Origin: Orobanche coerulescens
Taxonomy: Eukaryota; Streptophyta; Magnoliopsida; Lamiales; Orobanchaceae
Direction: 5' to 3'
NCBI GenBank assembly: GCA_033398695.1
Contig: CM065815.1
Span: forward strand, 142,831,001 to 142,895,000
DNA: 64,000 nt
Shown: positions 46,317 through 57,132 of the stretch, one piece after another
Layout: every line of letters begins with the position of its first letter
Numbering within the stretch: the first letter of the stretch is position 1
Position numbers and translations under genes: made by a program
The notes under the pieces: generated by a model
What the model was told of the DNA's origin: nothing
Seen by the model: the letters and a program-made list of their open reading frames with translations, nothing else
The model's database searches: none

Positions 46317-46488
46317 TGTGCGTGCGCGCGTGTTTGTACGCTGTGTACAATCACTGACGGTCTCACCGGTCACCACGCAGTTGTGGTTTCTGTATACAAA
46401 ACGATAATCATAGGCATTTAATCGACATTTCTTCGTTCACTTCTATTTTTATTTTTAGAAATAATACTCCCTTTCCCCAAATCTTACA
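46317..46488 (-). promoter_or_regulatory. Remaining PEX2 upstream region
   Basis: Only 172 bp separate the PEX2 ATG from the copia D 5' LTR. The LTR-proximal end contains TACTCCCTTTCCCCAAATC, which looks like one end of an older Stowaway-type element. No clear TATA box is seen on the minus strand. The original upstream sequence should continue at 51900. Confidence 0.5.
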
Positions 46489-46779
46489 TGTTATAATATC
46501 ACCAATAATGGTATGTGGGATCAACAATCAATAATTCAATCAATTATTGGATTGAAATATCTAATATAAAGATAATTATATTGTATAATTAATAATATTA
46601 ATTTGTTGTATAGCATGTAATCTTGAGCTATAAATAGAGCTCTTTGGTAGAGCTTTGGACACACAATTCATTCTAAAAAAGCTCAATCTCTTCATCTTCT
46701 TTCATCCTCTTTATGCTTATATATCATAATATATATATATAATATATTGTGAAGTGATAAAATATCCGATTTTACAACA
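46489..46779 (+). repeat. 5' LTR of copia D
   Basis: It contains TATAAATA (46629-46636) inside the palindrome GAGCTATAAATAGAGCTC and a TA-rich run near the end. Confidence 0.95.
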
Positions 46780-47990
46780 CGTTATCAGCACGAGCTCTAC
46801 CGATTTAATCCCATTCCGCAGTCGGACTCGATATATTGGTACATCATCCTTAAATTCTAAAGGTATGTAATTAACTTTATTTATATTTAATTTATGTAAT
46901 AATAATATTTAGATATGGTATTAATCTAATATCATTATTGATGATAATTAATATATTTAAACAAATATAATAATTATGTAAATATCATCAATTTAAATTT
47001 ATATGCGTAAGGACCTAAGCTCAATCTTATTTTTAAGATGATTCTTGGACTATGGACTAATTATATATGTAAGACCTAAATAATAATGAATTTGTGTGAA
47101 GTGTAAAAATCTTCACCTTTTTATTTGAAGAGTTCCATTTATTAGTGAAGAGTTGAATCTTCATCTATATTTTGTAGAGGATTACTAATGGAGGAATACA
47201 AAATTCCCATTCATATGACCACGAAAGATTTTATAATCGAGTAGTGATATTTTTATTTTTAGTAACCACGAAAGATTTTATAATCGAGTAGTGATATTTT
47301 TATTTTTAGTAACCACGAAAGATTTTATAATCGAGTAGTGATATTTTATTTTTAGTAGTCATGAAAGATTTTATAATCGAGTAGTGATATTATTATAACT
47401 AACTATATAGATTATAATTCATATGTATATATATATATATATATGAGTAGTGATATTATTATAACTAACTGTATAGATTATAATATATATATATATATAT
47501 ATGAATTTCCATTCCCCAAACTCTAATTACCAATAGTTAGTTTATTAAATATATAAGAATATATTCACCAATTTTAATGATAATTAACAATAATAATAAT
47601 AAAAAAAATCTCCAACGGTCATAAACGGCCATATTTCAAAATCAAATCTATAAATACTCATATTATACTCCACACTTATTAATCATCTCCAAAATATCTA
47701 CCAATTTTTACAAAATGGGTAAATATTTTATGACTTTCCTCACTTTTATTACATTTTTCAATTTCATCATTTGCTACACTCAAGTCGATTGCTTTAGTGA
47801 GACATATGTGATCATCATTATGATGGTCACGATTCTTCTTTTAGTTTTTAGTTGGTTTGTTGTGATTAATATTTAAGCATGAATGGTATTTGTATTGAGT
47901 AATAATTTGAATTATACTTTTGTTGACATCATTACATGTAATAGCTATGTGTTAATTATATTTCAATTTTATGTTCTGTAATAGATAACC
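46780..47990 (+). other. Leader of copia D
   Basis: It is long for this lineage. A donor-like AAAG|GTATGTAAT lies at 46860 and an acceptor-like TTCTGTAATAG just before the gag ATG, so a leader intron is possible. Four tandem copies of a 46-52-bp unit (ACCACGAAAGATTTTATAAT) lie at about 47219-47390, then two TA-rich repeats to about 47500. A small ORF lies at 47715-47876. Confidence 0.6.
47715..47876 (+). CDS. Small two-segment hydrophobic ORF in the copia D leader
   Basis: Fifty-three codons from ATG to TAA. Residues 4-20 and 32-52 are strongly hydrophobic and are joined by a short polar loop (YTQVDCFSET). This could make a signal peptide or hairpin of two membrane helices. I do not recognise it. 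It is upstream of gag, so it may act as an upstream ORF or be noncoding. Confidence that it is translated is low. Confidence 0.25.
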   Translation: MGKYFMTFLTFITFFNFIICYTQVDCFSETYVIIIMMVTILLLVFSWFVVINI

Positions 47991-49036
47991 ATGTCAAATC
48001 TTAAGCTCGATTTCGCTCCCTTGAATCTTAATGGAGACAATTATATGTCTTGGACAAATGATGTGAAGACACATCTCAGGTGCAAAGGACTCGAAAATAT
48101 TCTAACAAATAATGTGCCATATGCTACGAAAGAAACGGAGGTAGATGAAAAAGAGCTTTCTATGAATAAAGCAAAAGCATTAAAATGCATGAGGCAACAT
48201 CTTGATGAAGGATTAAAACTAGAGTACATGAACGTGGATGATCGCAAAATTTTATGGGACAATCTTAAGAAAAGATTTGGGTATCAAAAGCAAGTGTTAT
48301 TACCCGCACTAGTTGATGAATGGAACAAGTTAAGATTCCAAGATTTTAAAAGTGTGAGCGAGTATAATTCTGCTATGTTCAGAATTGTATCACAACTAGA
48401 GTTTTGTGGTAAAATCATAACGAAGGTAAAAATTGGAAAAGACGTATGCTACATTCCATACGTCACATCTAATCTTTGCAACAACAATACGAGAATGCGG
48501 GGATATACCGAATACTCTGAATTAATTGCGGCTCTCTTACTTCTTTGAAAAGAGTAATGATGCGTTGATAAAGAATCATCGGTCTCGTCTACAGGGTGAT
48601 AGCGATTCCTGAAGCAAATGCCACAACTACTAATCAAGGACGTGGTGGTCATGGTTGGTTTAGAGGTCGAGGTCGGGGACGCGGTCGCGGCCACTTTCAT
48701 GGTCGAGGTCGAGGTCGTGGCCGTGGTTATGGAAATTACTTTAGGCCTCCCAAAAATGAAATGATTAATAAAAACCAACAAGACAAAGATAAGTATGTCC
48801 AAGAAGGTTCATCCAATAAAAATGAAAATTCTTGTTTCAGATGCGGGAAAAAGGGACATTGGGCTAGGGCATGTAGAACGCCAGGCCATATTTGTAAAAT
48901 GTATAAGGCATCTCTGAAAAATAAAGAAAAGGAAGTCAATTTTCATGAACATGAACCTGAGGACGACTCAACTTACCTAGAAGCTGCAGATTTTACTGAG
49001 GATGCAAACGTGGACATGGACATGGACATGGAATAA
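47991..49036 (+). pseudogene. Copia D gag with zinc knuckle, frameshifted
   Basis: Clean gag runs from MSNLKLDFAPLNLNGDNYMSW to about 48420 (LRFQDFKSVSEYNSAMFRIV, the conserved gag core). Out-of-frame sequence near 48425-48500 then returns to frame (RMRGYTEYSELIAALLL) before breaking again at 48547. The last part resumes in another frame at 48596 with a Gly/Arg tract (RGRGRGRGRG) and a CCHC zinc knuckle CFRCGKKGHWARAC (near 48833-48874). Gag packages the RNA in the family; these breaks prevent a full protein. Confidence 0.85.
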
Positions 49037-49239
49037 AATAAAAAATAAATAAATAAATATGTGATTTCCATGTTTGTTGCATCTTTATTGTACTTGTTTG
49101 TATTCTCTTATTTGTATTCTCTTGTTTGAAATATGTATTATCTCATTTGAAGTTTGTATGAAGTATTTAATAAATGTTATTATATTAAGCTAACTTACCA
49201 TCTTTTAGTCTTATATTCTTATTCATTAAGGAGTTTGAG

Positions 49240-49544
49240 TATGGAGGTATTGGAGACATTTGCATCCCGGACAGTGGCACAACTCATACAATCCTCAAAA
49301 ATAAGAAATATTTCTTGAGGTACAATCTACAAAAGCGATAATAAATACTGATTTCAGTCCAGCGGACTTGATTGAAGGAGCAGGTAATGCTAAATTCATA
49401 TTACCAAATGGAACAAAATTTGTCATTAATAACGCTTTATTTTCTCCAAAATCTAAGAGAAACTTGTTGAGCTTTAATGACATATACCGTCAAGGATATG
49501 ATCTGAAAAAGATGGCGAAGGTAATATGAAATATATGTACATTC
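49240..49544 (+). pseudogene. Copia D protease remnant
   Basis: ICIPDSGTTHTILKN (about 49261-49305) contains the aspartic protease DSG triad. The frame breaks at about 49340; downstream pieces such as GNAKFILPNGTKFVINNALF lie in another frame. Confidence 0.75.
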
Positions 49545-50996
49545 TTGCTAATATTTTGGGAAAGAAACAAATCTTGGAAAAACTACCACAATTATCTCGT
49601 GGATTACATTATACACATATTCATGGCTGAATGTAATTTAATAATAAAAGAGGATCCCAAAATATTGACATTATGGCATGAACGCCTAGGTCATCCTGGC
49701 TCCACGATGATGAGGAAAATAATTAATAGTACACATGGTCACCCAATGAAAGGTGTAAAACTCATAAATAATAAACTATGTGAAACTTGTTCTCTTGGAA
49801 AGTTTATAATAAGGCATTCACCAGGCAAACTTGAAAAGGAATCACCTACATTTCTCGAAAGAATTCAAGGTGACATATGTGGACCTATTGATCCACCATC
49901 AGGACCTTTCAGGTATTTTATGATTCTAATTGATGCATCTAGTAGATGGTCACATGTTTGTTTATTGTCAAGTCGTGATATGGCATTTGCAAGATTCCTT
50001 GCACAAATAATTAAACTAAAGGCACAATTTCCTGATTATACTATACGGAATGTGAGACTTGACAATGCTGGTGAATTCACATCACAAGTATTTAATGATT
50101 ATTGTATGTCAATTGGAATTACAGTCGAACATCCTGTTCCGCATGTGCATACACAAAATGGTTTAGCTGAATCATTAATTAAACGCCTTCAATATATTGC
50201 TAGACCACTAATAATGAGAACAAAGCTACCAGTTACTGTTTGGGGTCATGCAATTTTACATGCTGCTTCACTAATAAGGTTAAGACCAAGTGTTAATCAT
50301 AAATATACTCCATATCAACTTGCACTTGGTCAGGAACCAGATGTTTCCCATCTAAAAGTTTTTGGTTGTGCAGTATATGTACCAATAGCTACCCCACAAA
50401 GAACAAAAATGGGACCTCAAAGAAGGTTGGGAATATATGTTGGGTATGACTCACCCTCTATTATTAGATATCTTGAACCTCTAACAGGTGATGTTTTTCA
50501 AGCAAGATTTGCTGATTGTCATTTTGATGAGACGAGATTCCCAACCTTAGGGGGAGGTAATAAACAGGTGGAAAAGGAACATACTAAAAATGGAATATTA
50601 GTATACCAATCAAATTATACAGAAAGGGTATTAAAAAGATTCCACATGGACAAATCAACACCTTTGAGTACCCCAATGGTCGGCAGAACACTTAATATTG
50701 AAAAGGATCCATTCAGACCAAAGGAAGAAAATGAAGAGGAAGTTGGTCCTGAAATACCATACCTTAGCGCAATTGGAGCCCTAATGTATCTTGCTAATTG
50801 TACACGACCGGATATAGCTTTTGCAGTAAATTTACTAGCAAGATTCAGTTCATGTCCTACAAAGAGGCATTGGAACGGAATAAAACATATATTCAGATAT
50901 TTACGAGGTACGATTGATCTTGGTTTGTTTTATTCTAACAATGCAAAACCGATTTTGCTTGGCTATGCGGAATCAGTCATCTATCGATCCACATAA
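49545..50996 (+). pseudogene. Copia D integrase fused in frame to the RT C-terminus
   Basis: One 483-codon frame. It has LWHERLGHPG and CETCSLGKF (zinc-binding region, residues 40-85), then the catalytic core with GDICGPIDPP, MILIDASSRW (Asp), VRLDNAGEFTS (Asp) and HTQNGLAES (Glu), so the DDE triad is present. At about residue 340 (50570-50590) LGGGNKQVEKE runs directly into HTKNGILVYQSNYTERVLKR, a segment from near the end of RT. The RT fingers, palm and YVDD are missing. The frame goes on through LANCTRPDIAFAVNLLAR to the RNase H start and ends at 50996. RNase H pieces continue to about 51470 in other frames. Confidence 0.9.
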
Positions 50997-51607
50997 TTCT
51001 AAGTCACAAGCTGGATATGTATTCACATATGGAGGAGGCAATATCTGGAGATCTCAAAAGCAGGACAATCGTGACTACTTCCTCAAACTATCTTTGAGAT
51101 AATAGCTCTTCATGAAGCAAGTAAAGAATGTAGATGGTTAAGATCGGTAACACAACATATTCAAGAAACATCGGGCTTGCGATCGATATGGCCCAACAAT
51201 AGTATACAAGGACAACTCTGCATGTGTTACTCAAATGAAGGAAGGCTACATCAAAAGCGATAAAACCAAACACATCCCCCCAAAGTTCTTCGCATTCACT
51301 CAGGAACTTGAAAGAAATAAAGAGATCGACATCCAATATACTCGATCTTGTGATAATGCGCGAATCTCTTCACAAAATCACTCCCTACGAATGTCTTCAA
51401 GAAACACATTCAGAATATTGGAATGCATCATCTTGAGACCTTTAAAGAAGAACTACCCATCTTTGGATTGAGGGAGCATCACAACTGTACTCTTTTTCCC
51501 TTATTAAGTTTTTATCCCACTGGGTTTTTCTTAATAAGGTTTTTAACGAGGCAACTTGTGATGCTCCCAAATGAGATATCATGATATAAGATATTTCAAA
51601 GGGGGAG

Positions 51608-51899
51608 TGTTATAATATCACCAATAATGGTATGTGGGATCAACAATCAATAATTCAATCAATTATTGGATTGAAATATCTAATATAAAGACAATTATGT
51701 TGTATAATTAATAATATTAATTTGTTGTATAGCATGTAATCTTGAGCTATAAATAGAGCTCTTTGGTAGAGCTTTGGACACACAATTCATTCTAAAAAAG
51801 CTCAATCTCTTCATCTTCTTTCATCCTCTTTTATGCTTATATATCATAATATATATATATATAATATTGTGAAGTGATAAAATATCCGATTTTACAACA
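51608..51899 (+). repeat. 3' LTR of copia D
   Basis: 292 bp, almost identical to 46489-46779, with the same palindromic TATA box at 51748-51755. It is preceded by AAAGGGGGAG. Confidence 0.95.
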
Positions 51900-53343
51900 C
51901 CTGATTTTTATTTCAATAGATAGTCTATTTATTTTGAATTAGTTAAAATAGATTCTTTTTCAAATGAAATAAAAGAACATTAATATTAAAAATAGCAAAA
52001 TTAAATAAAAATTAGAAAAAAAAAATTGTGGTGGGATAATTCTATCTCCCATGCGGCAGAGGGTAGGGGATTTTGCATTTCAAGACACACACATTGGCAG
52101 TTGTCACGAAGTAGGGGGTGGCCGGGCCGAGCCCTCTTGGGCCGGGACAAAACTGCAAAACGAAGCCATGCAACTCCTCTGACCCTGCTACTCATATGTA
52201 TATTATCGGGTCGTTTGCTTAAGTTGATAGGATAAAAGTTTGATACATTCTATTAGGATATTTTATCCGAAATTATATATCAACAAGGCATTATCCAACT
52301 CATGCGATGCACGGTCTTTGGTTGAATATCTACGTGTTTTGTACGTAATATTGGGGCAGACGGTTGAATGAGTAGATGACAGAATTTAAATGTCTTTTAT
52401 AGAAGTTTATATGTTTTTTTATTGTTATTGTTCTTTTATTTTATTCTATGTAATTAGTTATATGAAATGAGGCTTTACTAACTCGTATGTTGCTCCGGGG
52501 TTGTTTTTGGTTTATTCAACCCGTGCGATGCACCGATTGTATCTAAGATTTCATAGCTAAAATTTAATCATCTTGTAATTTATACTATCATTTAAAAGTT
52601 CATTTTAATCACCTTGTGTATTAGAAGGTGCACGTGTTTTGTACGTAATGTTGGGGCAGACGGTTGAATGAGCAGATGGCAGAATTTAAATGTCTTTTAG
52701 AGAAGTTTATATGTTTTTTATTGTTATTGTCCTTTTATTTTAGTCTGTGTAATTAGTTATATGAAATGAGGCTTTACTAACTCGTATGTTGCTCCGAGGT
52801 TGTTTTTGGTTTATTCAACCCGTGCGATGCACCGATTGTATCTAAGATTTCATAGCTAAAATTTAACCATCTTGTAATTTATACTATTATTTAAAAGTTC
52901 ATTTTAACCACCTTGTGTATTAGAAGGTGCATTTGCATTGTGATGTTTATCATAACTTTTGTATTTAAATTAGTTTATTTACATTAGAAGTTACAATTAA
53001 AATAGTCTCTTCATATATTTACAATTAAAAGTTACAATTAAATCCCCATTCCACATTAAATTAATGGGGATAAGTATTATATAGTATAGATATTATGTTT
53101 GGTTTGTAATAATACATCTCGTGATATATGTAATGTAGTGTTTGGTACAACATATTAAGATTATGATAAATTTATATATTGACTGTAATGCCCTCTAAAA
53201 TTGCTTTAATTAAAAAATAACTTTATTTGTTATGAGGATTTCTTTATAAAATAGCTATATAGACACGAAATTGATATAATTCATGAATATTATTGTTTAT
53301 TAAATTTGAATGCATGAAAGAACTAAAAAACAATATGAAATAC
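51900..53343. other. Intergenic sequence between copia D and Tat B
   Basis: No gene recognised. 51900-52250 was probably the original upstream region of PEX2 before copia D arrived. GTGCGATGCAC words occur near 52298, 52522 and 52821, and a 300-bp tandem duplication lies in the middle. Confidence 0.5.
52332..52931. repeat. 300-bp tandem duplication
   Basis: ACGTGTTTTGTACGTAAT opens each unit at 52332 and 52632. The following 300 bp match at most positions, and the similarity stops at about 52931. Confidence 0.88.
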
Positions 53344-54268
53344 TGTTGTGCGGCGATTTATACGCCTCGATGGCGATCGTCATAATGGTCAGGAGCCAGC
53401 TAAAGAAGACAGATGCTGAGCAAGCGCCTAGCGGTTGACGTCCAAGGCGATCGTCTATTGGCATCTGGCGATAGCCTCTAATGTCCTACTGAAGACGATC
53501 GTCCCATGCCACGTGTGAATCCGACACCTGTCAAAGTCTGCGGAGACCGAATCTCGGGCGAAGACCCACGAGCAGATTCGCAAAAGGCGCCGCAAGAACA
53601 GGCCCTACTCCATCCCATCAGCAGCTGTCAGTGATAAGGACGGCCTCACCAACCGACAGACCCGCCGAAAGGACCTAAGGTGGGACCGCCCAGGACAGCC
53701 AGAAGAGGCACCTGTCGCCTCCTCATTGGTTCGCGCATCTGGATGCCAGCAGAAGCTGCGGACTTTAAGGAAACAGTCCCACGTGCTAGGACGATCGCCC
53801 GCCTTATTTAAATGCAGGAAACGGCGATCGCCTGCGGTTGACAGGGACGTCCCAGCAGCCCTTTCTCCTATAAATAGGAGGCCTCCAGCTTCGGCAAAAA
53901 GAGGAGAGTTTACAACGTAGAGACAGTTTACAACGTGAACACATAACGCTAAAAGCAAACAATACAGAGAACTCTCCATCTTTGTAACAAGAACTCATAG
54001 AGCTTCAACTCTGGTTCTTCCGGCAATCTTCAGCACTCGATAGCTAAGATAACTAGAGTCTTTACACTCATTGTAATTGTACTCTAACATTAATATCTGT
54101 ACTCACTAGTATTCATATTAATAACATTTCGCGAGAGCATTCAAGCCCGGGACTAACAACCCCGGCAAATCTTGTGTTATTTATTTCCCTACGGACGTGC
54201 TCTCGCATTTTGTTTGTTACTCGTCCATTCCAGCATATCATCTCCGGATAATATTTTGGGTAACAACA
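53344..54268 (+). repeat. 5' LTR of Tat element B
   Basis: TGTTGTGCGG to GTAACAACA. TATAAATA lies at 53869-53876 in the CTCCTATAAATAGGAGG context. G-box-like CCCACGTG and GCGATCGC words are shared with the element A LTR. Confidence 0.95.
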
Positions 54269-54270
54269 AT

Positions 54271-54288
54271 TGGCGCTAGAAGGATGGG
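54271..54288 (+). promoter_or_regulatory. Primer binding site of Tat B
   Basis: TGGCGCTAGAAGGATGGG lies two bases after the LTR. It has the TGGCGC start of many Ty3 primer sites; I cannot assign the tRNA with confidence. Confidence 0.65.
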
Positions 54289-54397
54289 ATCTTAACCTTC
54301 ATTTTTTATTCCAACCGTCTCGAACAACACTCACTGTTTTCCGGGGCATATACTTGAAGAAACACTCACTGTTCTTCAAAGAAAAACCTTCAGAATC

Positions 54398-56208
54398 ATG
54401 ACGTCTGCCACGACCTCGAAAAGGGCCACCCTACGATCCGCCGGACACCTTATTCCGGCCCAGACCGAGTCCCAACCAGCGACGGAAGGCGACCGCGGCG
54501 ACGCTAGACTCTCACTCCCGCCCCCGAAGGACGGCCCCAGCCTCTCACTCGATCAGTTCCAAACCGCGGAACAGATCGAGGAGGTCATGGCCATCCTAAG
54601 GGAGCGACGGAGAGCGTGCGACTCGCCCACCATTACTCCATCAGCCATCCGCCGTGCGGGCAAGCGGAAGTTCAAGGGGCTATATGTCGAGAAATCGTCA
54701 GAAAGTCCTGAGCCGCAGGAAAAGGCGCTCGTAAGGCGGGACGATTCCATCTTCAGCCGCCTAGGGAGTGATCCCTCATGGCGACCCGGGTATTCGGGAC
54801 CCAGCCGGGAGACATCGGAGTCCAAATCAGTCACCAGGAGTTTGGCATACCCGACTCCCAGAAGACAGGCCGGCCAACGGGCTCCCACTTGCCCCAGAAT
54901 TGAGCTCGGTGGCGGAGAACTCGTCACCTACCATGGGGTCAGGAGATCGGTACATGATCGCCTCGGCTCCCGCTCCTAGAGCCAATCCGCGAGCATTCAG
55001 GATACGACGATGTCCGCAATGCAGCGCCAGCTCGACGAAATGAAGGCGCTCATAGAAACTGGGGCAGGCGCAAGAGATCGATCGCCGGACTAAGTGAGCC
55101 ACTCGCGGTCCAGATCGAGCTCGCCCCCGTACAACCAAAGATCGCCCCTCCTCAAACACCTCTATATGAGGGGAATTCGGATCCTGAGACCCATTTGAGC
55201 AAGTTCCGGATCTAAATGACCGGATGCAGGGCATCGGACGCGACGAAGTGCCGAATGTTCCCATTGACACTGGGCGATCTTACCCATAGGTGGTACATCT
55301 CACTGCCACCGCGCTCGATCAACTGTTTTGAGAAACTGGCGAACGACTTCACATCGTATTTCGCCGCCAAAGTTGCTCGGCGAGAGGGCCCCCACAGTAT
55401 GATGAAGATCAGGCAGGGGAAGGATGAGCCCGACGAAGACTACATCTACCGGGTGGATAAAATAGTCCTCACCGGCGAGCCCATTAGCGATGAGCTCGCC
55501 CTCTACTCGGTCCTAGGGGGATTCTATGGCCATTCACCCATGTTCAGGCACCTCACGAAGGACATCCCCCCGACCTACGCAATCTTCCGTGTCAGGGCCG
55601 CCGACTTTCTGGCTAGGCAGAGGATGCTCACCCTTCACTTAGGTGAGGGATCTACCGGAGAAGGGAAGGCGTCATCTTTCATCCCGAAGAAGGCGGTCGC
55701 CAAGCACAGAAAGGCGGTCACAAAGCCGCCCAGTGAGTCCAAGGCCTTCGAGGATGTGGAAGTTCACCTCCTCCGCAACCTCAATCTGTCTCCGGCCCAT
55801 ATCTTCAACGCCATCAAGGGGCGCGAGTGGCTTAGCAAGCCAAAGTCGATGAAGGACAACGGTCATCTGGACCGCAGCAAATTTTGTGCCTACCACAAAA
55901 GTCCTGGCCACAACACCAGCCAGTGCCGCGACCTCCTCAGACAACTCTGGAGATTGTTCGAGGAAGGCAAGCTGGACAATTTGGTGACCAAGCCAGAACC
56001 CTGGGCAGAAAGGACCGGGGGACGCGATCACCGTCAGAACGACGGGATCCCTCCCAATCCGGTTGCTAGGATCGAGCAAAACGAGCCGGAGTACTCAAAC
56101 AAATCAATCCCTCCGATCAACCCCGGCGGCCGGATCAATATGCTTCAGTCGGGAGGTGGAAACCTCGGAGGCCTTTCCCCAGTTTCCACCATGTCGAATA
56201 GAAAGTAG
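54398..56208 (+). pseudogene. Tat B gag
   Basis: The first part, 54398-54979 (MTSATTSKRATLRSAGHL), is a basic, low-complexity N-terminus with an FQTAEQIEEVMAILRERRRA helix. A frameshift between 54980 and 55215 leads to the conserved retrotransposon gag domain: VFPLTLGDLTHRW-like sequence with SLPPRSINCFEKLANDFTSY (55300-55360) and KIRQGKDEPDEDYI. The zinc-knuckle-like CAYHKSPGHNTSQC is at about 55888-55929. A TAG at 56206-56208 then separates gag from protease in the same frame. Confidence 0.88.
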
Positions 56209-56217
56209 AAGGCCGAG

Positions 56218-57132
56218 TTGAGGGAGTTCGCTGGGGTCCATGTCGTGGTGCCCCCAGAGCCGACCATCTCTAGAGACGCGCTCATCACCTTCTTTAACAA
56301 GGATAGGGATGGAGTGAAGTGCCCCAAAGAGGATGCATTGGTAATCTCTGCATGTATCCTTGGGAAAATGGTCGACCGCGTGCTGGTTGACAATGGGAGC
56401 TTTTGCAATATCATATTCAAATCTGCTCTGGACCAGCTCGGCAACCTGACCAAGTTCATCAAGCCATTTGATACCATGCTTCAAGGATTCGGCGACAACA
56501 CGGTCCAAGCCAATGGAAGGATCAAGCTCTCTGTCGAGCTAATATGCTGTTACGATCCCAAGGTTAGGATCACTAGGAACCTCAATTTTGTAATCATAGA
56601 TAGGCCCAACATATATAATGGATTCCTAGGTCGCCCCTTTCTAGAAACCTTCGAGGCGGTCGCCTCTTCTTTCTTTTACTGTATCAAGTTCCCCACTGTC
56701 GATGGGATGGTCGGGACTGTAAAAGGAGACCAACTAATGGCAAAGAAATGTTTGAATTACTCCTATGTCGTGACTTCCCTTTTAAACGCTTCCCACACCA
56801 TTTATAACATAGAGACGATCGACATTCAACCAATGGAGATCGACGAGCCAAGCACCTCATACCAGCCCGACTCAGGGGACGACATCTCACATCGATTGTC
56901 GGACAACATCGAGCCAAGGATCAGTTTCGAGCCAAGCCTCGACATTGATCTAAGGATCGAGTCTGGAAATCGTTCCAAACGAGAAGCGACCGTCCCCATT
57001 GAAGAGTTGGAAAGTATAACGATAGATTCGGCTCGCCCGGAACGGGAGGTGCAGATCGGCACAAGCGTCGGTCTCGAGTTAAAAGACGATCGGATCAGTT
57101 TACTACGTAAGAACATCGGAGTCTTTGTCTAG
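56218..57132 (+). pseudogene. Tat B protease
   Basis: It continues the gag frame. The active-site loop is VLVDNGSFCNIIFKSALDQL, with the DNGS form usual for Tat elements instead of DTGS. NIYNGFLGRPFLETFEAVAS is the retropepsin C-terminal strand. A TAG at 57130-57132, where relatives have Trp, splits it from RT. It matures the Gag-Pol polyprotein in the family. Confidence 0.87.

Larger units (their letters stand above)
46489..51899 (+). mobile_element. Ty1/copia element D (Ale-like), young and internally deleted
   Basis: LTRs of 291 and 292 bp (TGTTATAAT to ACAACA) differ by about two substitutions and a few indels, mostly in a TA run, so insertion is very recent. The primer site CGTTATCAGCACG begins at 46780 and a purine tract AAAGGGGGAG precedes the 3' LTR. 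Inside are a 1.2-kb leader, frameshifted gag, protease remnants and an integrase joined in frame to the end of RT. Most of RT is missing. Flanks TTACA and CCTGA are not a target duplication. Transcription would run away from PEX2. Confidence 0.93.

Noticed and set aside
46083..46376. 97-codon open frame including 20 residues before the chosen PEX2 start and read-through of the exon 1 donor
   Set aside because: The upstream extension resembles no PEX2 sequence I know and the 3' part is intron 1. The spliced model fits the protein family.
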